64,000 nucleotides of DNA, taken from positions 62,001 through 126,000 of the forward strand of contig CALADQ010000007.1 of assembly GCA_937890765.1 (NCBI GenBank), given 5' to 3'. Below the pieces are notes generated by a model. It was not told the DNA's origin and searched no databases. It saw nothing but the letters and a program-made list of their open reading frames with translations. The position numbers were made by a program, and so were the translations under genes. Origin of the DNA: an uncultured Candidatus Neoarthromitus sp. (GTDB lineage: Bacteria > Bacillota > Clostridia > Clostridiales > Clostridiaceae). This document shows, in pieces, positions 8,029 through 16,293 of the stretch. Position 1 is the stretch's first letter. Every line of letters begins with the position of its first letter.

Positions 8029-9000
8029 TTGTTTAAAAAATTTTTTACGAAAAAGAAAGTTGTAAATTCAGAAAAGCCTGTTGAGAAAGAAGAAGTTTTA
8101 TCTACTGAAAAGCAAGAGATAAAATTTAGTCAAAGCTCCAAAAGTTCAAGGAAAGTTGATAATTTTGAAGAAGTTAAAAAGGCTTTAATTGGGATAGAGT
8201 CCAAGAATAAAGAATTTAATGACAAAACAGATAAAATTTTAAATTATGTAAATTCTCAAAATAATATTTTTGATTCAATGGAGAAAGATACTATATACAG
8301 GATAGATGATTGTAGAGATATAGGGAGCTCGATAGAAAATGTTTTTAAAATCATAAAAGATGAGGAAAGTTTGGTTTTAGAGGGAGAAAATAAAATTAAT
8401 TTCCTTATATCAAATGTCGACAAATTAATTTCAAATTTCTCAAATATAAATATTGTTTTCGAAAATTTAGATAATAAAATAACCGATATAAATAAATTTA
8501 CTGAGGTTATTAACAAAATTTCTAGCCAAACAAATTTGTTAGCTTTAAATGCTTCTATAGAGGCAGCTCGTGCTGGAGAAGCTGGGAAAGGTTTTGCTGT
8601 TGTCGCAGATGAAGTTAGAAAATTAGCTGAGGAAACTAAAAAAGCATCTGAGCATATTAACAAAACTATTGATGAAATAACTAAAGAAACCGCTGAAATT
8701 TCTTCAGAGATTAGAGAAAATATTTCGGATATTACAGTTATAAAGGAATCATCAGAAGATGCGATTAATACTTTAAACTCTTTGAAGAAGATAAATGGAA
8801 AAAATTATAGTGAAATAGAATTAGTTAGGGATAAATCTAAAGATACAAAATCTCTGATTCAATCTATATCTAATGAAATAGTTAAAATGAAAGAAGTTTT
8901 TAATTTAAAAGAGGAAGCGATAAAGGACGTTTTAGAGATTTGTGCTTATTATGTTGAAAATTTGGATATGCTGAAAGAAATGTTGCATAAAAGCGAATAA
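8029..9000 (+). CDS. Soluble methyl-accepting chemotaxis-type signalling protein
   Basis: About 323 residues with no transmembrane segment or sensor domain of known type, so it is a cytoplasmic receptor or receptor-like protein. The hairpin tip that contacts CheA/CheW is clear at about 165-220: SSQTNLLALNASIEAARAGE and GFAVVADEVRKLAEETKKA. A lysine-rich, probably disordered N-terminus (MFKKFFTKKK) precedes it, and the rest is predicted coiled coil. I chose TTG 8029 because GGAGGAGAG (8013-8020) lies within the expected transcript. The alternative TTG 8011 would use an AGGAG that lies upstream of the predicted transcript start. It precedes pilin-type genes, but no chemotaxis operon is nearby. 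Confidence 0.88.
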   Translation: MFKKFFTKKKVVNSEKPVEKEEVLSTEKQEIKFSQSSKSSRKVDNFEEVKKALIGIESKNKEFNDKTDKILNYVNSQNNIFDSMEKDTIYRIDDCRDIGSSIENVFKIIKDEESLVLEGENKINFLISNVDKLISNFSNINIVFENLDNKITDINKFTEVINKISSQTNLLALNASIEAARAGEAGKGFAVVADEVRKLAEETKKASEHINKTIDEITKETAEISSEIRENISDITVIKESSEDAINTLNSLKKINGKNYSEIELVRDKSKDTKSLIQSISNEIVKMKEVFNLKEEAIKDVLEICAYYVENLDMLKEMLHKSE

Positions 9001-9082
9001 AATGTAGAATTAATTTTGAATAAACGTTTGTATTATTGAAAAAATCTTAATGTTACTAAAAAAATAAGAGGTGATGTTTTAG

Positions 9083-9472
9083 ATGATTTTTAATAATAAG
9101 AAAAAAGATGGGTTTAGTATAATAGAAGTTATGGTTTCTCTTGTAATTATACTTGTAATAGTTCTTCTTATAGGACCAAACTTGTTTTCTACTTATGAGA
9201 GATCCAAAGAAATGTCAAAAGTAAGTGATGCTAATGCGATTGTTAATGCTATTGATATGCATAATTTGCATTCATTTATCGAAGGTAATTTAGAACCTCT
9301 TCCTGAAAATGTTACAATGTCCGACTTTAAAAAAATAAATCAAGATAAAAAATATCTCAATAATTGGCCCAAGTGGGTTGACGATTCTATGACTTTAAAA
9401 AATATTAGAGATATAGCTAACAGAGTAAAGGTTACAGGTGATATTTCTAGAGCTATAGACAATAGAGTGTGA
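9083..9472 (+). CDS. Type IV pilin-like / ComGC-like prepilin
   Basis: Small (129 residues) class III prepilin. It has a short basic leader, a Gly-Phe processing site (KKDG|FSIIEVMVS, Glu at mature position 5), then one hydrophobic helix (VSLVIILVIVLLIGP). The C-terminal 90 residues form a short pseudopilin head with no recognisable disulfide pair. It should be cut by the prepilin peptidase encoded three bases downstream. No assembly ATPase or membrane core gene lies in the window, so this is a satellite pair rather than a full pilus or competence operon. Confidence 0.85.
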   Translation: MIFNNKKKDGFSIIEVMVSLVIILVIVLLIGPNLFSTYERSKEMSKVSDANAIVNAIDMHNLHSFIEGNLEPLPENVTMSDFKKINQDKKYLNNWPKWVDDSMTLKNIRDIANRVKVTGDISRAIDNRV

Positions 9473-9475
9473 TTT

Positions 9476-10165
9476 ATGTCCTTTGCAATAATTTTATTTT
9501 CAGTTTTTATAGGAATATTGGTAAATGTTTTTATAATGAAAATAATAAGTGTAATTGATTATGAATTATTGGGATTAAAGACTAGAAGAGCATCTATTTT
9601 TTATACGTATTTCAAAGTTTTTCAAAATAAAGGAATGTTTTTTAGAATTTTATTTTTACAATGCTTGTTTACAGTTTTTAATTTTATGATTTTGATGAAA
9701 ATATTTAAAAATTTTGATTATGTGATGATTTATACGTATTTAAAATATTACTATTTATTTTTAATTTTATATGTTTTTGCTTTTATTGATTACATTACTT
9801 ATTATGTTTACACTTTAATATCATATCCTAGCATAGTTTTTTCATTGATAATATTCATTTTATCATTTCTTCAGAAGGGAATTTTTAAAGAAAATTTTGA
9901 GACGCTTCTTTTAATAGCCTTATTTTATTTAATAATAAAAAAATTTAAATTCCTTGGTGATGGAGATTTTGATATAATGCTTATAGTTTCATTGACTCTA
10001 GGAGCAGTACCAGCAGTATTTATATTTTATTTTTCAATTGTATTATCTGGAATAGTTGGAATATATATTATTCTTAAAAATTCTTTTAAGATATCTAATA
10101 GTAAAATGGCATTTGTACCTTTTATTTTTTTATCAGCTTTTTTATTCATTATTTCGAGTATATAA
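9476..10165 (+). CDS. Prepilin peptidase (A24 family), lacking the cysteine methylase motif
   Basis: Membrane aspartyl protease, 229 residues, about seven hydrophobic segments. The two catalytic Asp motifs are present: FAFIDYITYYVY (first Asp, near 105) and FLGDGDFDIM (GxGD, near 160). The N-terminus keeps a relic of the usual first helix (IGILVNVFIMKII), but the two CxxC pairs that form the N-methyltransferase part in classical PilD/ComC enzymes are absent. It starts three bases after the pilin stop with no clear ribosome site, so translation is probably coupled. Its likely substrate is the upstream prepilin. Confidence 0.85.
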   Translation: MSFAIILFSVFIGILVNVFIMKIISVIDYELLGLKTRRASIFYTYFKVFQNKGMFFRILFLQCLFTVFNFMILMKIFKNFDYVMIYTYLKYYYLFLILYVFAFIDYITYYVYTLISYPSIVFSLIIFILSFLQKGIFKENFETLLLIALFYLIIKKFKFLGDGDFDIMLIVSLTLGAVPAVFIFYFSIVLSGIVGIYIILKNSFKISNSKMAFVPFIFLSAFLFIISSI

Positions 10166-10189
10166 TTAAGATTAATTTTTAAAATTATG

Positions 10190-10218
10190 TTGAAAGTTTA
10201 ACTATATAGTAGTACAAT
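10190..10218 (+). promoter_or_regulatory. Promoter of the opp operon
   Basis: TTGAAA (10190-10195), 17-base spacer, TACAAT (10213-10218). Transcription would start near 10225, leaving a leader of about 265 bases before oppB. Confidence 0.65.
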
Positions 10219-10224
10219 CGTATA

Positions 10225-10487
10225 AATATGCGTAATCTATACTTATAATTTAGATTATTATTTTCTTTGATATTAGCTATTTTTAGGGTTATTAGTTTGA
10301 AAATGAAGTTTGGTATAAATTTACATTGTTATTTAAAATTAATTATTAAATAAGTTAAAAAATATGTTTTTGCAAATTTTATTTTAAAATTAGATTCGAT
10401 ATTTAGATGCCCTAATTAACTTACATAATTGTGTGTTATTTTAAGTTAATTTTGAGCATCTTTTTTATTAATATTTAGGTGGTGTGA
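10225..10487 (+). promoter_or_regulatory. Long structured 5' leader of opp with terminator/antiterminator potential
   Basis: No gene is seen here. The leader has an early hairpin (TAATCTA 10233-10239 / TAGATTA 10251-10257) and ends in an intrinsic terminator (10405-10466). The sequence TAAGTTAA occurs at 10351-10358 and again at 10442-10449. Both copies are exactly complementary to TTAACTTA at 10416-10423, so an antiterminator pairing is possible. No T-box or riboswitch consensus was recognised. Confidence 0.45.
10405..10466 (+). terminator. Intrinsic terminator in front of oppB (possible attenuator)
   Basis: AGATGC (10405-10410) pairs with GCATCT (10456-10461), and AATTAACTTA (10414-10423) pairs with TAAGTTAATT (10442-10451). 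A run of T follows (10461-10466). It lies between the promoter at 10190 and the oppB ribosome site AGGTGG. Confidence 0.7.
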
Positions 10488-10490
10488 TTG

Positions 10491-11456
10491 ATGAAACAGT
10501 ATATAATAAGGAGATTAATGTTATTTATACCAATAATATTTGGAATATCGTTTATTCTGTTTTTTTTATATGTATCTGCACCAGGTGATCCTTTATCAGG
10601 AATAATTGCAACACAACCTGGTATAACAGCTGAAAGAATAGAAGAGCTCAGAGTCTTATATGGATTGCAAGGTAATATTTTTGAAAGATATATTAATTGG
10701 CTTAGAAATGCTATAACTTTTGATTTTGGAACTTCTCTTAATTTTAAAGAATCAGTTAGCTCCATATTAGGAAAGTATATTTGGAATTCATTTTACTTGA
10801 ATGTGTTGTCTTTTTTATTTTCAATATTTGTTTCAATTCCGTTAGGGATATATATTTCAGTTAAGCATGGTAAATTTTTAGATAAGTTTGTTTTGACTTT
10901 TTCTTTGTTATTTACTTCTTTGCCAACATTTGTTTTAGGTATAATGGCAATAAAGTATGTTGCACCTGTATTTGGTCTCCCAATAATTGGAATGACTACA
11001 ATAGGGAGTAATTTTAGAGGAATTGAATATTTAAAAGATGTTTTTATACATACTATCTTGCCTTTTGCTATTTTGAGTTTGTTCAGTTTAGCAGGTACTC
11101 TTAGAGTTGTAAAAACATCCATGCTTGAAGTTATAAAACAAGATTACATTAGAACTGCTAGAGCTAAAGGGGTAAAAGAAAAATATGTTATATATCGCCA
11201 TGCTTTTAGAAACGCTTTGATTCCGTTAATACCTATAATAGTTGGTGGAATAGTTGTTTTATTCAGTGGCTCTATTATAATAGAACAAGTTTTTGGATGG
11301 CCTGGCATAGGAAATATAACTTATCAAGCTATATTGAATAGGGATTATCCATTATTAATGGGAGCAGCTATGTTTTATGCTGTAATAACTATATTTTCCA
11401 ATTTATTGACAGATATTGTATACGCAGTGGCTGATCCAAGAATAAGGCTTAAGTAG
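10491..11456 (+). CDS. oppB: Oligopeptide ABC transporter permease OppB
   Basis: First membrane permease of the Opp peptide importer, 321 residues. It starts MKQYIIRRLMLFIPIIFG and has about six helices, with the binding-protein-dependent transport EAA loop (RTARAKGVKEKYVIYRHAFRNAL) near 215-240, which contacts the ATPases. The ATG at 10491 follows AGGTGG by seven bases; the in-frame TTG just before it is not needed. It leads a five-gene operon, 14 bases from oppC. Confidence 0.95.
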   Translation: MKQYIIRRLMLFIPIIFGISFILFFLYVSAPGDPLSGIIATQPGITAERIEELRVLYGLQGNIFERYINWLRNAITFDFGTSLNFKESVSSILGKYIWNSFYLNVLSFLFSIFVSIPLGIYISVKHGKFLDKFVLTFSLLFTSLPTFVLGIMAIKYVAPVFGLPIIGMTTIGSNFRGIEYLKDVFIHTILPFAILSLFSLAGTLRVVKTSMLEVIKQDYIRTARAKGVKEKYVIYRHAFRNALIPLIPIIVGGIVVLFSGSIIIEQVFGWPGIGNITYQAILNRDYPLLMGAAMFYAVITIFSNLLTDIVYAVADPRIRLK

Positions 11457-11470
11457 GAAGGGGTATTGAG

Positions 11471-12400
11471 ATGAGTTACAGTAAAGATTTATTAGTTGAA
11501 GAACGTGATGAAAATTGTGAAGATAGTTTTGTTACAGAATCTCCTACTAAAATGATATTAAAAAGATTTTTGAAAGAGAGATTAGCTATAGTTGGACTTA
11601 TTATGCTTGTAACAATATTGATACTTATTTTAATTGTACCTATGTTTTCTAAAAATCCATCAGTTATGAATGTTATGATTAAATATAGACCTCCTTCTTC
11701 AGAATATATTTTAGGAACTGATGCGCTTGGGAGAGATGTGTTTTCTAGAGTTTTGGAAGGTGGAAGGTTCTCGTTTTTTGTTGGGTTTGCCGCTACTATA
11801 ATTTCTGTTTTTTTAGGTACGATACTTGGTTTATTAGCTGGTTATTATGGTGGTATAGTTGATATGGTTATTATGAGAATAGTTGATATTTTAATGAGTA
11901 TACCAACACTTCCGTTGCTTATTATTCTAGCTGCTTTTTTATCAGATTTAGAGGTAGATCCTAAATATAGAATTTATATAACATTAGGTTTGTTGGCATT
12001 TATTTTTTGGACAACTTACTGCAGAAATATAAGAGGAATTGTTTTGTTACTTAGAGAACAAGAATATATGCAAGCTACAGAGGCTCTTGGATTTTCGACA
12101 TTTAGGAAACTTTTTAAGCATTTGCTTCCGAATGTTTTGCCTTATGTGATACTTTATATAGCTACTGGACTTGGAAATATGATGATTTTTGAAGCTAGTT
12201 TAAGTTATTTAGGATTAGGAGTACAACCACCGTACGCGTCTTTAGGTAATTTATTGCAATCTACACGAAATTTCTTTGATCTAACTAGGAGGATTTGGCT
12301 ATGGATTCCTCCCACTGTATTGCTGTTTGCTTCGGTTTTGTCAATTAATCTTGTTGGAGAAGGATTAAGAAACGCTATTGATCCGAGACTTAAGAAGTAG
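11471..12400 (+). CDS. oppC: Oligopeptide ABC transporter permease OppC
   Basis: Second permease subunit, 309 residues. It has the OppC_N-type first helix (residues 35-60, RLAIVGLIMLVTILIL), the segment LGTDALGRDVFSRVLEGGR typical of OppC/DppC, five further helices and the EAA loop (YMQATEALGFSTFRKLFKHLL). It forms the channel with OppB. Its stop is followed by the GGAGGAAG ribosome site of oppD. Confidence 0.95.
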   Translation: MSYSKDLLVEERDENCEDSFVTESPTKMILKRFLKERLAIVGLIMLVTILILILIVPMFSKNPSVMNVMIKYRPPSSEYILGTDALGRDVFSRVLEGGRFSFFVGFAATIISVFLGTILGLLAGYYGGIVDMVIMRIVDILMSIPTLPLLIILAAFLSDLEVDPKYRIYITLGLLAFIFWTTYCRNIRGIVLLLREQEYMQATEALGFSTFRKLFKHLLPNVLPYVILYIATGLGNMMIFEASLSYLGLGVQPPYASLGNLLQSTRNFFDLTRRIWLWIPPTVLLFASVLSINLVGEGLRNAIDPRLKK

Positions 12401-12413
12401 GAGGAAGTGTGCA

Positions 12414-13397
12414 ATGAATGAAAAAATAGTTGAATTTAAAGATTTATTAATTTCTTTTAAGACTGAGCAAGGAGTTGTTAAGGCAGTAAATGGAGTTAGT
12501 TTTGAAGTCAGAAGAGGAGAAATTTTGGGAATTGTTGGTGAATCTGGATGTGGTAAATCAGTTACATCTATGTCTCTTATGAGGCTTTTGCCTGTTCCAC
12601 CAACTGTTTATGAATCAGGTAGTATAAATTTGAATGGGGTTGATATTTTATCAATTTCTGAAGAAGAAATGAGGAATAAAAGAGGTTCAGAGGTTGCAAT
12701 TATATTTCAAGAACCTATGACTTCATTAAATCCAGTTATGAAAATTGGACATCAGATATCTGAGGTTTTGTTAATTCATGAAAAAATTTCTAAAAAAGAA
12801 GCTAAGAACAAAGCTATAGAAATGATAAAACTTGTAGGGATACCTCGGCCAGAATCGATTTATGATGCTTATCCATATGAGTTATCTGGTGGAATGAGAC
12901 AGCGAATTATGATTGCTATAGCACTTGCATGTAACCCAAAAGTTTTAATTGCTGATGAACCGACTACAGCTTTAGATGTTACTATACAGGCACAGATATT
13001 AGATCTGATTAGAGAAATGAAGTCGAAATTTGATATGTCAATAATGATGATAACTCATGATTTGGGAGTTATTGCTGAAATGGCTGATTATGTTATAGTT
13101 ATGTACGCAGGTAAGGTAGTTGAAAAAGCAAAAGTAGTTGATATTTTTAAAAATCCAAGGCATCCTTACACAATTGGGTTAATGAAATCTAGGCCGGCTT
13201 TTGATGGCAGTGGAGAAAAATTATATTCTATACCTGGGCAAGTTCCTAATCCAATAAATTTACCTAACTATTGTTATTTTTATGATAGATGTGATAAAAG
13301 AAAAGATTTTTGTAAAAATGGCATACCTGAATTAATTAACTTAGATAATTCTCATTATGTTGCTTGTTTTCTTGCGAGTGAGGGGGGTTCAAAATGA
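12414..13397 (+). CDS. oppD: Oligopeptide ABC transporter ATP-binding protein OppD
   Basis: ATPase subunit, 327 residues. Walker A is GESGCGKSVTS (near 45), the Q-loop is IIFQEPMTSLNP, the signature is LSGGMRQRIMIA, Walker B is VLIADEPTTALD, and the H-loop is ITHDLG. The C-terminal oligopeptide/dipeptide extension has three cysteines (CYFYDRCDKRKDFC), as expected for an iron-sulfur or zinc-type site in this subfamily. ATG 12414 follows GGAGGAAG. Its end overlaps oppF by four bases (ATGA). Confidence 0.96.
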   Translation: MNEKIVEFKDLLISFKTEQGVVKAVNGVSFEVRRGEILGIVGESGCGKSVTSMSLMRLLPVPPTVYESGSINLNGVDILSISEEEMRNKRGSEVAIIFQEPMTSLNPVMKIGHQISEVLLIHEKISKKEAKNKAIEMIKLVGIPRPESIYDAYPYELSGGMRQRIMIAIALACNPKVLIADEPTTALDVTIQAQILDLIREMKSKFDMSIMMITHDLGVIAEMADYVIVMYAGKVVEKAKVVDIFKNPRHPYTIGLMKSRPAFDGSGEKLYSIPGQVPNPINLPNYCYFYDRCDKRKDFCKNGIPELINLDNSHYVACFLASEGGSK

Positions 13398-14365
13398 GCC
13401 ATGAAAAGATATTGGAAGTAGGGAATTTAAAAAAATATTTTCCTATGAAGAGTGGAGTTTTACAAAAAATTGTAGGTTATGTTAAAGCTGTTGATGATGT
13501 TTCTTTCGAAATAAATAAAGGAGAGACGTTCTCGCTTGTTGGTGAATCTGGATGTGGTAAATCTACTTTGGGAAGAACTGTACTTAGATTAATTGATAAA
13601 ACTAGTGGGAGTGTAAAATTTAAAGGTATAGATATACATTCTATATCAAAATCAGAAATGAGAAAATTGAGATTGAAGATGCAAATTATTTTTCAAGATC
13701 CATTTAGTTCCTTGAATCCTAGGAAAACAGTTAGTGATTTGATAGGAGAGTCACTAATAGCTCATAAATTTGTAAATAATAAAAATGATTATTATAATAG
13801 AGTAGAGGAGGTGATGAAAATATGTGGATTAGCTAAATATCATATGAAGCGTTATCCACATGAATTTTCAGGAGGACAGAGGCAAAGAATTGGAATTGCT
13901 AGAAGTTTAATTTTAAATCCTGAATTTATAGTTGCAGATGAGCCTGTTTCAGCGTTAGATGTTTCTATACAGGCGCAAATAATTAATTTACTTCAGGAGT
14001 TTCAAGAGAAATATGGATTTAGCTATTTATTTATTTCTCATGATTTAAGTGTAGTTAAGCACATAAGTCATAAAGTTGGAGTTTTATATTTGGGTTCCCT
14101 TGTTGAAGTATCAGAGAAATTAGAGTTATATGATAATCCACTTCATCCATATACTCAAGCTTTAATATCTTGTGTACCACTTCCAAATCCTGAGAGAAAA
14201 ATTGAAAGGATTATTTTAAAAGGTGATATACCTAGTGCATCAAACCCTCCTTCAGGTTGTAAATTCCATACAAGATGTTTATATGCTAAAGAGGTTTGTA
14301 AATCAGAAGTTCCTATTTTAAGGGAAGTAGGGAGTAACCATAAAGTAGCATGTCATTTGTATTAG
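13394..14365 (+). CDS. oppF: Oligopeptide ABC transporter ATP-binding protein OppF
   Basis: Second ATPase subunit, 323 residues. It has Walker A GESGCGKSTLG, Q-loop IIFQDPFSSLNPRK, signature FSGGQRQRIGIA, Walker B FIVADEPVSALD and H-loop ISHDLS. The C-terminal extension again contains the cysteine cluster (CKFHTRCLYAKEVC). It is translationally coupled to oppD by an ATGA overlap and is followed by oppA after 55 bases. Confidence 0.96.
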   Translation: MSHEKILEVGNLKKYFPMKSGVLQKIVGYVKAVDDVSFEINKGETFSLVGESGCGKSTLGRTVLRLIDKTSGSVKFKGIDIHSISKSEMRKLRLKMQIIFQDPFSSLNPRKTVSDLIGESLIAHKFVNNKNDYYNRVEEVMKICGLAKYHMKRYPHEFSGGQRQRIGIARSLILNPEFIVADEPVSALDVSIQAQIINLLQEFQEKYGFSYLFISHDLSVVKHISHKVGVLYLGSLVEVSEKLELYDNPLHPYTQALISCVPLPNPERKIERIILKGDIPSASNPPSGCKFHTRCLYAKEVCKSEVPILREVGSNHKVACHLY

Positions 14366-14420
14366 ATTATTAATGTAAATATTTTTTAATTTTATAATAT
14401 TATTGTTTGGGAGGTAAATT

Positions 14421-16208
14421 TTGAGAAAGAAAAGATTAGTTAGTATAATAGGATTGATTTTAGGAATGATGTTTTTTGCATCATCATGTTCTTCAAAGGG
14501 AGATAGTGGAACAGGAAATGCAGGTAATAGTGGCGGAGTTGTTAGTCAGTCTGGAGTCAACTTAATAAATGGAGTTGGAACTTATGATCAAGAGACAACT
14601 TATTTAGTTGGTAAAAATCCTGATAGTCTTCCACAGACTGCTAAATCTAGAAAAGATACTTTGGTTGTGGGATTTGTTGCTCCAAATGGAGTTTTTAATC
14701 CATTGTTACAAGAATCAGCTTCAGATGCTGATGTAAATGATGCTATGTGGTCTCCACTTCTTGAAATTGGATATGATGGTCAAGTTATTGAAGGAATTGC
14801 TGAACTTCCAGAAGTTTCAGAAGATGGGAAGAAGTATACATTTAAAATTAAAGATGGTGTTAAGTGGCAAGATGGTACTCCTATAACATCTGAGGACATA
14901 GAGTTTACTTTCAAAGTAATAATGGACAAAACTTTTATAGGAAGATTTGAGAGAGAAAATTTAGATATTGTTGGTTGGAAAGATTATAGAGATGGTAAGA
15001 CAGATAAAATTTCTGGATTTGAGATTATTGATGAAAGAACATTTTCTATAACTTTAAATGATTCTAATGCTAAAAGTTTGAATTATTTTGTAATTCCCCC
15101 ACTTGCTAAACATATTTACGGCGGAGAAAATGGATATGTTCAAGGTGATGCAAAGAGTTTAGAAAAGTTTAATAGAACTCCATTTGGTAATGGGCCATAT
15201 AAGTTCGTTAGTTACAAAGATGGAGAGGAAGTTACTTTAGTTGCTAATGAAAATTTCTATAAAGGAAAGCCTTCAATAGAAAATTTGATTTTTAGATCCG
15301 TGAATGAAACTAACCAATTGTTATTATTACAAAATGGAGATATTGATGTAATAAGAAGAAATATGACTGTTACTGATGAAAATCTACATCTTTTAGATCA
15401 ACTTGGTTTTGCTAATGCTACAATTACAGAAAATCTTGGTTATGGTTATATTGCTATAAATTTTGGTGAAGAATTACTCAAAGATAAAAACGTGAGAAAG
15501 GCTTTAGCTTATGGATTAGATAGAAAATCTGTTGTTGGTGCTATTTTTGGAGATCAAGCTAATGTTATTGATATACCTCAATCTACAGTTTCATGGTCTT
15601 ATCCAGATAATGAAGATTTTGTAAAATATGATTTTGACCCAGAAAAGGCAAAACAGCTCTTAGAAGATGCAGGTTGGAAAGTTGGTTCTGATGGAATTAG
15701 AGTTAAAGATGGTGTTAAATTATCGCTTAAGTTTTTAGCTTCAGCTCCAAATCCAGTTAATGATTCGCTAGTTCCAATAATGATAGAGAATTATAAAGAT
15801 ATAGGTATAGAGCTTAAAGCTGAGCAAATGGAATTTAGAACTTTAATTGATAAGCAAACTGAAGCAAGAGATGGAAAGTTTAATTATCATTTAGCTTTCT
15901 TGGCTTGGGAATTAACTCCAGATCCAGATCCATCTTCTGTATTTGGAACACAAGGTTCTTCTAACAAAATAAAATATTCAAATCAAAAAGCAGATGATTT
16001 GATGAGTCGAGCTTTGCGTGAGTTTGATCTTGAAAAGAGAAAGTCACTTTATGGCGAATTGTACAAAGAACTTTCAGATGATTTGCCATATATATTCTTA
16101 TATCAAAGAAAGAATATGGATGTTTTCCTTTCAAGAGTTAAAGGAATGGAGGGAGTAACTCCATATAGAACGTTTATTAAAGATTTGGAAAAAATAAGAT
16201 TGGAATAA
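14421..16208 (+). CDS. oppA: Oligopeptide-binding lipoprotein OppA (first copy)
   Basis: Solute-binding protein of family SBP_bac_5, 595 residues. A lipoprotein signal (MMFFASSC, Cys near 23) anchors it outside the membrane, followed by a Ser/Gly-rich linker. Family landmarks include PLLEIGYDGQVIEGIAE, FKIKDGVKWQDGTPITSEDI, NGPYKFVSYKDGEEVTLVAN and DKNVRKALAYGLDRKSVV. It starts at TTG 14421 after GGGAGG. A strong terminator follows and separates it from a close paralogue. Confidence 0.95.
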   Translation: MRKKRLVSIIGLILGMMFFASSCSSKGDSGTGNAGNSGGVVSQSGVNLINGVGTYDQETTYLVGKNPDSLPQTAKSRKDTLVVGFVAPNGVFNPLLQESASDADVNDAMWSPLLEIGYDGQVIEGIAELPEVSEDGKKYTFKIKDGVKWQDGTPITSEDIEFTFKVIMDKTFIGRFERENLDIVGWKDYRDGKTDKISGFEIIDERTFSITLNDSNAKSLNYFVIPPLAKHIYGGENGYVQGDAKSLEKFNRTPFGNGPYKFVSYKDGEEVTLVANENFYKGKPSIENLIFRSVNETNQLLLLQNGDIDVIRRNMTVTDENLHLLDQLGFANATITENLGYGYIAINFGEELLKDKNVRKALAYGLDRKSVVGAIFGDQANVIDIPQSTVSWSYPDNEDFVKYDFDPEKAKQLLEDAGWKVGSDGIRVKDGVKLSLKFLASAPNPVNDSLVPIMIENYKDIGIELKAEQMEFRTLIDKQTEARDGKFNYHLAFLAWELTPDPDPSSVFGTQGSSNKIKYSNQKADDLMSRALREFDLEKRKSLYGELYKELSDDLPYIFLYQRKNMDVFLSRVKGMEGVTPYRTFIKDLEKIRLE

Positions 16209-16219
16209 TGTTTTTATTT

Positions 16220-16265
16220 AAACTTCACTAAGATTTGTGTTAATGTCTTAGTGAAGTTTATTTTT
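16220..16265 (+). terminator. Terminator between the two oppA copies
   Basis: A 14-base-pair perfect stem (16220-16233 / 16246-16259, AAACTTCACTAAGA and its complement), 12-base loop, then a T run. It should end most transcripts after oppA1, so oppA2 depends on read-through or its own promoter. Confidence 0.85.
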
Positions 16266-16293
16266 GTTTAAAGAAATTTTTCAGGGGGATTTA

